Assembly (NCBI GenBank): GCA_017544835.1
Contig: JAFYDI010000046.1
Coordinates: forward strand, 1-39,959
DNA from: Lachnospiraceae bacterium
GTDB taxonomy: Bacteria > Bacillota > Clostridia > Lachnospirales > Lachnospiraceae
DNA length: 39,959 nucleotides
Direction: 5' to 3'
Position numbers and translations under genes: made by a program. This document shows positions 8,194 to 15,239 of this stretch, in pieces; the stretch's first letter is position 1, and every line of letters starts with the position of its first letter. The notes under the pieces are model-generated. The model saw only the letters and a list, made by a program, of their open reading frames with translations, was not told the origin of the DNA and did not search any database.

Positions 8194-9921
8194 TTATTTT
8201 GAATTAAGCATGCTGTAGTAGAAGCCCTGTGCACGAACCAGTTCTTCGTGAGTGCCCTGCTCAATAATGTTACCGTCCTTCATAACAAGGATTAAATCGG
8301 CATTCCTGATAGTCGACAAGCGGTGCGCTACAATAAAGCTTGTGCGACCTTCCATAAGCGTCTGGAAAGCCTTTGTAATACGTATCTCGGTTCGCGTATC
8401 GATAGAAGATGTAGCTTCATCGAGAATCAGTATCGGAGGAATCGAAAGCATCAGTCTTGTGATACAAAGTAACTGCTTCTGACCTGCGGAAAGATTACCG
8501 CCATCCGGAGCAATCATGGTATCGTAACCGTTCTCAAGCCTCGAAATAAAGCTGTGCGCATGAGCTTTTTTGGCCGCTTCTATAATTTCTTCACGAGTGG
8601 CATCGGGCTTGCCGTAAGCGATGTTGTCGGCGATGGTGGCGGACTTAAGCCAGGTCTCCTGAAGCACCATACCGATGTTACGACGAAGAGTTGCCTTCTT
8701 AATCGAATCGGAGCGATGACCGTCGAAGAGTATCTCACCCGCATCAGGCTCGAAGAATCTCATAAGAAGATTAATAAACGTCGTCTTACCGCAGCCCGTA
8801 GGACCCACAATCGCAATATGACTGCCGGGTGCAACATGGAAGCTTATATCATACAAAAGCTTCTTGGACTTATCATAGCTAAAGCACAAATCCTTAATAT
8901 CGATATCGCCCTTAAGCTCTGTAACGGGAGATTCCGGCGAAAGAAGGTCTACCGCATTCTGAGCATCCAGAAATTCAAATATTCTTCCCGCACAAGCCAC
9001 AGCATTCTGAAACTCCGTAACAACTCCGGATATTTCGTTAAAAGGCTTCGTATACTGGCTCGCATAGCTTAAGAAGCAGGAGAGCGTACCGACCGTAAGA
9101 CCCGTCGTAATAGCCAGGAAACCGCCGAGTATAGCGACGCTTGCATATACAAGACCGTTAACAAATCTTGTCACAGGATTGGTGGTGGAGCTATAGAAAA
9201 GCGACTTAAGGTTAACCTTCGCATATTCTTTGTTAAGCTTGTCAAACTTGTCTGCCTCAACGGATTCGGCGCCGAAGGCCTTTATAAGGCGCACCGCATT
9301 AACCGTTTCATTGATGTAAGAAGTAAGTCCGCCCTGAAGCGCCGCCTGCCTCTTAAAGTGCTTGTAAGTCTTTCTTGAGATAAAGGACGCCGCAAAGAGC
9401 GAAAGGGGCGTAAGCACAATAACCGCAAGAGCCATCCAGCCGTTTATGCTAAGCATGAATACAAGCGTTGCGACAATCGTAAGAACACCTGTAAATAACT
9501 GCGAGAATCCAAGCAGCAATCCGTCCGACAATCTCTCAACGTCCGAAATAAGGCGGCTCAAAATATCGCCGTGCCCCATGGTATCAAGATAGAAGCACGA
9601 AACCTTATGAAGCTTATTAAACAGCTCATTTCTTAAGTCATGAACAATCTTAAATGTGACCTTATTGTTGATAAGCGTCATAAGCCAGGTGGCTATACCG
9701 TTTATCATAAGCATCACAAAGAATAAAGATAAAATCTTTTTAATGGCCTCAAAGGACACCTTGCCCGCACCAACCATCTCATCGATTGCTCTACCCGTAA
9801 GTACAGGTATGTAAAGCGAAGCCAGCACGCTTGCGGTAGCAAGTATCAGTGAAACAATGATTCCGAAAAGATGAGGCTTAACAAGCTTTAATATTCTTAA
9901 ATAAATTGCTTTGTTCTTCAT
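8194..9921 (-). CDS. ABC exporter half-transporter, subunit with canonical ATP site
   Basis: A 575-residue half-transporter: six membrane helices in the first 310 residues (type I exporter fold), then an ATPase domain. Visible are Walker A GPTGCGKTTF (about residue 370), Q-loop MVLQETWL, the signature LSAGQKQ, Walker B ILILDEATSSID with catalytic Glu502, and the switch His533 in VAHRLST. It starts within the stop of the upstream partner (ATGA, 4-nt overlap at 9918-9921), so the two proteins are made together and very likely form a heterodimer. The family exports drugs, lipids or peptides; the cargo cannot be read from the sequence. It ends 27 nt before pepO. Confidence 0.92.
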   Translation of the reverse strand: MKNKAIYLRILKLVKPHLFGIIVSLILATASVLASLYIPVLTGRAIDEMVGAGKVSFEAIKKILSLFFVMLMINGIATWLMTLINNKVTFKIVHDLRNELFNKLHKVSCFYLDTMGHGDILSRLISDVERLSDGLLLGFSQLFTGVLTIVATLVFMLSINGWMALAVIVLTPLSLFAASFISRKTYKHFKRQAALQGGLTSYINETVNAVRLIKAFGAESVEADKFDKLNKEYAKVNLKSLFYSSTTNPVTRFVNGLVYASVAILGGFLAITTGLTVGTLSCFLSYASQYTKPFNEISGVVTEFQNAVACAGRIFEFLDAQNAVDLLSPESPVTELKGDIDIKDLCFSYDKSKKLLYDISFHVAPGSHIAIVGPTGCGKTTFINLLMRFFEPDAGEILFDGHRSDSIKKATLRRNIGMVLQETWLKSATIADNIAYGKPDATREEIIEAAKKAHAHSFISRLENGYDTMIAPDGGNLSAGQKQLLCITRLMLSIPPILILDEATSSIDTRTEIRITKAFQTLMEGRTSFIVAHRLSTIRNADLILVMKDGNIIEQGTHEELVRAQGFYYSMLNSK

Positions 9922-11648
9922 AACGAGCCCTCCTCACTTGACTTCTGAGAGTCACAGATTTCACGATACAAAGGAGAGCGCTCAAGGAGCTCTGCATGCG
10001 TTCCGATGCTGTCGATACGACCGTCATCAAGAACTATAATCTTGTCCGCATCCTTAATGGATACGATACGCTGCGAAATAATAAACACCGTATTGCCAAG
10101 CGTCCTTAAATTCTTACGAAGCGTGGCATCCGTAGCGTAATCAAGAGCACTTGAGGAATCGTCAAGCACCAGCACAGGCGCGTTCTTAACAAGCGCACGG
10201 GCAATAGTCAGTCTTTGTTTCTGACCGCCCGATAGATTGGCGCCGCCTTCGGTAATCTTAAACTCAAGCCCTTCGCCCTTAGAATCCACAACATTTCTTG
10301 AAACCGATAAATCAACAGCCCGGTTCATATCATCCTCGGAAGCCGCAGGATTGGCAAAAAGAAGATTTTCTTTGAGCGTTCCGCTGAATAATTGTGCGCG
10401 CTGAGGAACAATCGAGAACACGTTTCTTAAAGAGGAAAGCGTAATCTCTCTTAAATCTGTACCGTTATAAAGAATCGAGCCCTTGGTAGGATCGTAGAAA
10501 CGCATGAGTAAGTTCGACACGGTGGACTTACCGGAACCGGTACCGCCTATGATACCGACCGTCTCGCCCGCTTTAACATCAAAACTTATGCCTGAGAGCG
10601 ATTCATCACCCGCACCGGGATAGGAAAAAGAAACATCCCTAAATTCAAGCAGCTTATCGGCATCCTTAATCGTAAGAGCATCAACGTTTCCTTCATCCTT
10701 GAGTGCGTTCTCGGCCTCAAATGTAAGCGCCACGCGGGAAGCGGATGCAAGAGACTTATTAATCGTAATAAATAGATTGGCAAGCTTAACAAGCTCTACA
10801 AGTATCTGCGACATGTAGTTAACAAGCGCATATACCTCACCGCTTGTAAGAATACCGCCGTCTACAAGCTTGGCGCCGTTGGCAATAAGAATGAGCATCG
10901 CTATATTCACAATAATTAAGGTAAGAGGATTGAGCAAAGTAGAGATGCGTGAAGTAAGCACCGACAGGTGATACATCTTATCATTCTCTTCTGTGAATTC
11001 CTGCCTCTCGCTGTCTCCGCGGGAAAAAGCACGAATTACACGTGCACCCGTTAAGTTCTCACGGATGTGACCGGTAAGAAGGTCTAAAGATTTCTGAATC
11101 TTCTTATAAAGAGGAATGGTGATAAGCGTAATCGCAAATACCGCGATAAACAGTACCGGAATTACCACCACGAAAATAAGCGCAGCCCTAACGTTAATGG
11201 TGAAAGCCATTATCATCGCACCAAATACTACGAAAGGTGAGCGAAGAAGGAGTCTTAACACAATATTTACGCCGTTTTGCACTGCATTGATATCATTGGT
11301 CATTCTGGTGATAAGAGAAGAGGTGCCGAGAGCATCCACATTCTCATAGGAAAGTCCCAGTATCTTATCGTACAAAGAATTTCTGACGCCGGTAGCAAAA
11401 CCAATAGCGGCCTTGGCTGAGAAAAACTGAGCGGTAAGAGAACAGACAAGACCGATAATGCCAAGAGATACAAGGATTATCGCGCTCTGCCAGATAACGC
11501 TTTCGTCGCCTTTCTTAATACCTTCGTCGATTATTCTTTTAATAACGAGGGGAACAAAGAGCTCAAACAGGGCTTCAAGCATCTTAAAAGAAGGTGCTAT
11601 GATGCATTCTTTCCTGTACGGCTTTAGGAATTTGAGTAATTTCTTCAT
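9918..11648 (-). CDS. ABC exporter half-transporter, subunit with degenerate ATP site
   Basis: 576 residues with an exporter-type membrane domain (about residues 1-310) and an ATPase domain with Walker A GGTGSGKST (about residue 367), Q-loop SIVPQRAQL and signature LSGGQKQ. The catalytic glutamate after Walker B is Asp497 (VLVLDDSSSALD), and the switch histidine is Gln526 (IISQRIVSI). This is the known pattern of asymmetric heterodimers such as TM287/288 and BmrCD, where one subunit contributes a non-hydrolysing site. A CGGAG ribosome-binding site precedes the ATG at 11648. It is the first gene of the - strand operon and is divergent from the TetR gene, which may regulate it. Confidence 0.92.
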   Translation of the reverse strand: MKKLLKFLKPYRKECIIAPSFKMLEALFELFVPLVIKRIIDEGIKKGDESVIWQSAIILVSLGIIGLVCSLTAQFFSAKAAIGFATGVRNSLYDKILGLSYENVDALGTSSLITRMTNDINAVQNGVNIVLRLLLRSPFVVFGAMIMAFTINVRAALIFVVVIPVLFIAVFAITLITIPLYKKIQKSLDLLTGHIRENLTGARVIRAFSRGDSERQEFTEENDKMYHLSVLTSRISTLLNPLTLIIVNIAMLILIANGAKLVDGGILTSGEVYALVNYMSQILVELVKLANLFITINKSLASASRVALTFEAENALKDEGNVDALTIKDADKLLEFRDVSFSYPGAGDESLSGISFDVKAGETVGIIGGTGSGKSTVSNLLMRFYDPTKGSILYNGTDLREITLSSLRNVFSIVPQRAQLFSGTLKENLLFANPAASEDDMNRAVDLSVSRNVVDSKGEGLEFKITEGGANLSGGQKQRLTIARALVKNAPVLVLDDSSSALDYATDATLRKNLRTLGNTVFIISQRIVSIKDADKIIVLDDGRIDSIGTHAELLERSPLYREICDSQKSSEEGSL

Positions 11649-11846
11649 ATGAAACTCCGAAAAACGTTTTTATTTTATTAAGTATACACTATGGAAAAAC
11701 AATTTGAAACAATATATAATGCATGGGTATGTTTTTAAGAAGGTTGTAAGACTTTCGACAAAGACTTCTTTAACTATAATTTGACACAATTTGCATTTTT
11801 TATACCGACTGATTACTATATTCTTTGAAAGGATATGTAGTACACC
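11649..11846. promoter_or_regulatory. Divergent control region between the ABC operon and the TetR gene
   Basis: 198 bases without a gene. For the - strand operon I see TATACT (complement of 11681-11686) 17 bases from a weak TTTCAA (complement of 11704-11709). The predicted transcript start, near 11674, is overlapped just downstream by a perfect palindrome AAAAACGTTTTT (11660-11671), a possible operator. On the TetR side there is a TTGACA at 11781-11786 but no well-spaced -10; TATACC at 11801 is only 14 bases away. A long hyphenated dyad spans 11735-11773 (TTAAGAAG, TTGT, then ACAA, CTTCTTTAA). All of these are pattern reads only. Confidence 0.35.
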
Positions 11847-12407
11847 ATGGCCAATTTCACCAAGAAAGCGATTAAAGAATCTTTTGTTAAGCTTTTAAAC
11901 GAGAAGCCTCTTGCCAAGATTAGCGTTAAGGATATAGTGGAAGACTGCGGTATCAATCGTAATTCTTTTTACTATCATTTTCAGGACATTCCGGCGTTAC
12001 TTGAAGAGATTATCACCGAGCAGGCGGAGGAACTGATTGAGAACTACCCTGAGATTGAATCTCTTGAAAAGGGTGTGGAGGTTGCTACGCAGTTTGCCAT
12101 AGAGAATAAAATGGCGGTGTTTCATATATACAATTCCGTCAACCGCGACATGTACGAGCAATATACCATGCGCCTGTGCCGTCACGTGGTAGCAAGGTAT
12201 CTTGAGGTGGCATTTAAGGATGCGAACGTATCAAGAGAAGATAGCGAGCTTGCGGTTCGCCTTGTATCCTGCGCTCTTTTCGGACTTGTGTATGACTGGC
12301 TTAATTCAGGCATGAACGAGGAAAGACCTGCCGACATCAAGCGCGTATGCGAGCTTTGCAAGGGCATTCCCGAGATGATTATAGAGAGAAGCCGGTTAAA
12401 TAATTAG
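11847..12407 (+). CDS. TetR/AcrR family transcriptional regulator
   Basis: 186 residues. The first 50 form the TetR helix-turn-helix: KISVKDIVEDCGINRNSFYYHFQDIPALLEEI, with the diagnostic FYYHF recognition-helix end. The remainder is an all-helical ligand/dimer domain resembling the C-terminal domain of DhaS-like regulators; its ligand is not predictable. The ATG at 11847 is preceded by GAAAGGA at 11827-11833. It lies between the divergent ABC-exporter operon and the co-directional DUF308-MMPL operon, so it could repress either or both. TetR proteins next to exporter genes commonly do this, but the sequence alone does not say which. A strong terminator follows at 12445. Confidence 0.9.
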   Translation: MANFTKKAIKESFVKLLNEKPLAKISVKDIVEDCGINRNSFYYHFQDIPALLEEIITEQAEELIENYPEIESLEKGVEVATQFAIENKMAVFHIYNSVNRDMYEQYTMRLCRHVVARYLEVAFKDANVSREDSELAVRLVSCALFGLVYDWLNSGMNEERPADIKRVCELCKGIPEMIIERSRLNN

Positions 12408-12444
12408 ACACTCAAGGGTGTTTGCCTAAATTTTGGATATTTGA

Positions 12445-12482
12445 AAGCCTATGTTCGATTTTTGAACATAGGCTTATTTTTT
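12445..12482 (+). terminator. Rho-independent terminator after the TetR gene
   Basis: A perfect 12-bp stem AAGCCTATGTTC (12445-12456) / GAACATAGGCTT (12464-12475) with a 7-nt loop and an ATTTTTT tail. It implies that the downstream DUF308 operon has its own promoter in 12483-12555. I cannot identify that promoter confidently there. Confidence 0.9.
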
Positions 12483-12555
12483 GCCCGTTTTTATCGGCTC
12501 GTCTCAGTAGTATTTTAGACTCAAGAAAAGAAACGAGACAGAAAGAGAGGCATAT

Positions 12556-13161
12556 ATGAAAACGGTGAGCATATTCAGAAACACGGTTCCCATGAGGACG
12601 GCCAAGACCGGTTATATATTTTCTTCGGCAATGCTTTTTGTGCTTGGACTTTTACTTGTGATAAGTCCCGAAACCGGCAAGGAAGTGTTCGCGGATATCC
12701 TCGGAGTCGCAATGATAATCTTCGGAATCATTAAACTCATCGGGTATTTCTCGAAGGATTTGTTCAGGCTTGCTTTTCAGTACGATCTTGCATTCGGAAT
12801 ACTGATTACAATCCTCGGAATCATAACGATAATCAAGCGAGGCGACATAATCGAGTTCTTGTGCATAGTACTCGGCGTCATAATCTTAGCCGACGGACTT
12901 TTTAAGATTCAGATGTCGATGGATGCAAGGGAGTTCGGAATACATAAGTGGTGGTTGATTCTTTCTTTTGCAATCATCGCTGGAATTGTGGGACTTTTGC
13001 TTGTGTTCATGCCGGCTGAAGGTAGTCTCGTGCTTATAAGACTTATAGGTATCGCACTTATGGTGGAAGGAATCATGAGCCTTGTTACGGTACTTACGGC
13101 GGTCAAAATAATAAAACATCAGAAACGTGATGTTTTGGAAGGAGAATACAGGGAATTATGA
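12556..13161 (+). CDS. DUF308 (HdeD-like) integral membrane protein
   Basis: 201 residues, nearly all hydrophobic: about six transmembrane helices arranged as paired hairpins with repeated 'LGxxxIxxGIxKLI' style segments (ILGVAMIIFGIIKLIGY; IVLGVIILADGLFKIQ; LIGIALMVEGIMSLV). This is the DUF308/HdeD membrane fold. HdeD is linked to acid resistance in E. coli, but most family members have no known role. A GAGAGG site lies 5 nt before the ATG, and the last bases overlap the next ATG (ATGA, 13158-13161). It is therefore the first gene of a coupled three-gene operon with an RND/MMPL transporter and a secreted rod protein. Function here is unknown; an accessory membrane subunit is a guess from context. 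Confidence 0.85.
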   Translation: MKTVSIFRNTVPMRTAKTGYIFSSAMLFVLGLLLVISPETGKEVFADILGVAMIIFGIIKLIGYFSKDLFRLAFQYDLAFGILITILGIITIIKRGDIIEFLCIVLGVIILADGLFKIQMSMDAREFGIHKWWLILSFAIIAGIVGLLLVFMPAEGSLVLIRLIGIALMVEGIMSLVTVLTAVKIIKHQKRDVLEGEYREL

Positions 13162-15239
13162 AATTTGCAAAAGGTGTTGTTAAATCAAGAATCGTGATTC
13201 TGATTGTTGCAATTGCGCTATGCTTCCCGGCACTCTACGGAATGCTTCATACAAGAATCAATTACGATATGCTTACATATCTGCCCAAGGAAATGGATAC
13301 GGTAATCGGTCAGGATATTCTGATGGACGATTTCGGTAAAGGCGCGTTTTCTTTTGTTGTTGTGGAAGGGATGGATAATAAATCGGTGAGCCGGCTTGCT
13401 GACAAGATAAGAGCGGTTGACCACGTGGAAACGGTGCTTTGGTACGATTCGTTCATGGATGTGGATGTTCCGATGGAGATGCTGCCCGATAAGGTGTACG
13501 ACCTTTTTAACAAGGGTGACTGCACGATGATAGCGGTTTTCTTTGACAGCTCTACGTCTGCGGATGTGACGATGCAGGCCATTAAGGACATAAGAAGCGT
13601 ATGCGACAAGAACTGCTACGTATCGGGCATGTCGGCACTCGTTACGGACCTTAAAGCGTTATGTGAAAAAGAAGAACCCGTGTACGTCGGTATCGCGGTT
13701 GCACTTGCGGCACTTTCCATGATGATTTTCCTCGATGGATGGCTTGTTCCGTTTGTGTTCCTTGCAAGTATCGGCATGGCTATCCTTTATAACTTGGGTT
13801 CCAACTATTTCTTAGGCGAGATGTCTTACATCACCAAGGCACTCTCCGCAGTATTGCAGCTTGCAGTTACCATGGACTACTCAATATTCCTTTGGGACGC
13901 TTACAACGAGAAGCTTGAGCGCATGCACGATCACAAAGAAGCCATGGCTTATGCCATCAAGGATACATTAACTTCCGTTGTGGGAAGTTCAATTACCACA
14001 ATCGCAGGCTTTATCGCCCTTTGCTTCATGAGCTTTACCCTCGGCGCAGACTTAGGCATTGTAATGGCCAAGGGCGTACTCCTCGGAGTTATCGGATGCG
14101 TAACGATTTTACCGTCCATGATTTTGGTGCTTGATAAGCCTTTGCTTAAGACAAGACACAAAGCAATACTTCCAAAGCCCGTGAAGTTATCAGACGCGAT
14201 AGTCAAGATATTCCCGATACTATTGGTAATCTTTGTTGCTGTAACAATTCCCGCTTACTACGGATATTCGAACACACAGAAGGAAGTTTACTACGACATG
14301 GGCGCCTGCCTTCCTCAGGATATAGAAGTTGTTAAGGCGGACAAGAAATTATCGGAAACCTTTAACGTAGCGTCCACTCACATGCTTCTTACGGACGCAC
14401 ACCTCCCCGAAGATGTGACCCGCACGATGCTTGAAGAAATGAAGGGCGTTGAAGGAGTCGAGAAGGTAATCGGTATGGAAACGGAAATAGGCGCTCTGGT
14501 ACCTGAATCGATTATCCCCGACAAAGTAAGAGATATGCTTGAAAGCGATAACTGGAAGCTTGTAATCATTAACTCGTCATACCCGGTTGCAAGCGACGCG
14601 GTTAACGCTCAGATAGATGAATTAAACACTGTTTTAAAGAAATACGATAACAAGGGAATGTTAATCGGCGAAGCTCCCTGCATGAAAGATATGATTGAGA
14701 CCACCGGTCACGACTTCGAGGTCGTAAACATCGTATCCATCGCAGCGATTTTCGTAATCATCATGATAGTTGAGAAGAGTATTTCACTTCCCTTTATCTT
14801 AATTAGCGTAATCGAGCTTGCAATCTTTATTAACTTAGGACTGCCTCATTACCTCGGTCAGACGCTTCCGTTTATCGCACCGATTTGCATCAGCACCATT
14901 CAGCTTGGCGCAACGGTCGACTACGCAATCTTAATGACCACAAGATATAAGAGCGAAAGAAAGGGCGGCGCCGACAAGAAGGAAGCGGTAAGAACCGCAC
15001 TTATGACATCAATCGGCTCCATCATCGTAAGCGGCATGGGTCTTTTCTCCGCAACCTTTGGCGTAGCGGTTTATTCAAACATCGACATTATCAGCTCAAT
15101 GTGCATGCTTATGGCAAGGGGCGCGATAATCAGTATGGTATGCGTAATCTTTATTTTGCCGGCTTTGTTACTCTTATGTGACGGCCTTGTAATACACAGT
15201 ACACTCGGAATAAGTAAGAAGGGAGAAGTAGAGTCATGA
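13158..15239 (+). CDS. MMPL/RND family transporter
   Basis: 693 residues with the duplicated RND layout. Each half has one N-terminal helix, an extracytoplasmic domain (about residues 30-165 and 385-505) and five further helices. The membrane Asp-Tyr pair used for proton coupling in MmpL-type RND proteins appears in both halves (VTMDYSIFLWDAY near residue 238; ATVDYAILMTTRY near residue 588). Length matches small Gram-positive YdfJ/MMPL proteins. Translation is coupled on both sides by 4-nt ATGA overlaps with the DUF308 gene and the downstream secreted protein gene, so the three products are probably needed in step. Cargo is unknown; relatives move lipids, drugs or peptides. Confidence 0.92.
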   Translation: MKFAKGVVKSRIVILIVAIALCFPALYGMLHTRINYDMLTYLPKEMDTVIGQDILMDDFGKGAFSFVVVEGMDNKSVSRLADKIRAVDHVETVLWYDSFMDVDVPMEMLPDKVYDLFNKGDCTMIAVFFDSSTSADVTMQAIKDIRSVCDKNCYVSGMSALVTDLKALCEKEEPVYVGIAVALAALSMMIFLDGWLVPFVFLASIGMAILYNLGSNYFLGEMSYITKALSAVLQLAVTMDYSIFLWDAYNEKLERMHDHKEAMAYAIKDTLTSVVGSSITTIAGFIALCFMSFTLGADLGIVMAKGVLLGVIGCVTILPSMILVLDKPLLKTRHKAILPKPVKLSDAIVKIFPILLVIFVAVTIPAYYGYSNTQKEVYYDMGACLPQDIEVVKADKKLSETFNVASTHMLLTDAHLPEDVTRTMLEEMKGVEGVEKVIGMETEIGALVPESIIPDKVRDMLESDNWKLVIINSSYPVASDAVNAQIDELNTVLKKYDNKGMLIGEAPCMKDMIETTGHDFEVVNIVSIAAIFVIIMIVEKSISLPFILISVIELAIFINLGLPHYLGQTLPFIAPICISTIQLGATVDYAILMTTRYKSERKGGADKKEAVRTALMTSIGSIIVSGMGLFSATFGVAVYSNIDIISSMCMLMARGAIISMVCVIFILPALLLLCDGLVIHSTLGISKKGEVES

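Noticed and set aside
11781-11806. TTGACA (11781) with TATACC (11801) as the TetR promoter
   Set aside because: The spacer is 14 bases, too short for a sigma-A promoter, and no better -10 sits at 16-18 bases.
12498-12540. Inverted GTCTC ... GAGAC (12501-12505, 12535-12539) upstream of the DUF308 gene as a TetR operator
   Set aside because: Only 5 bp per arm with a 29-bp spacer; too weak to call without comparison to other genomes.
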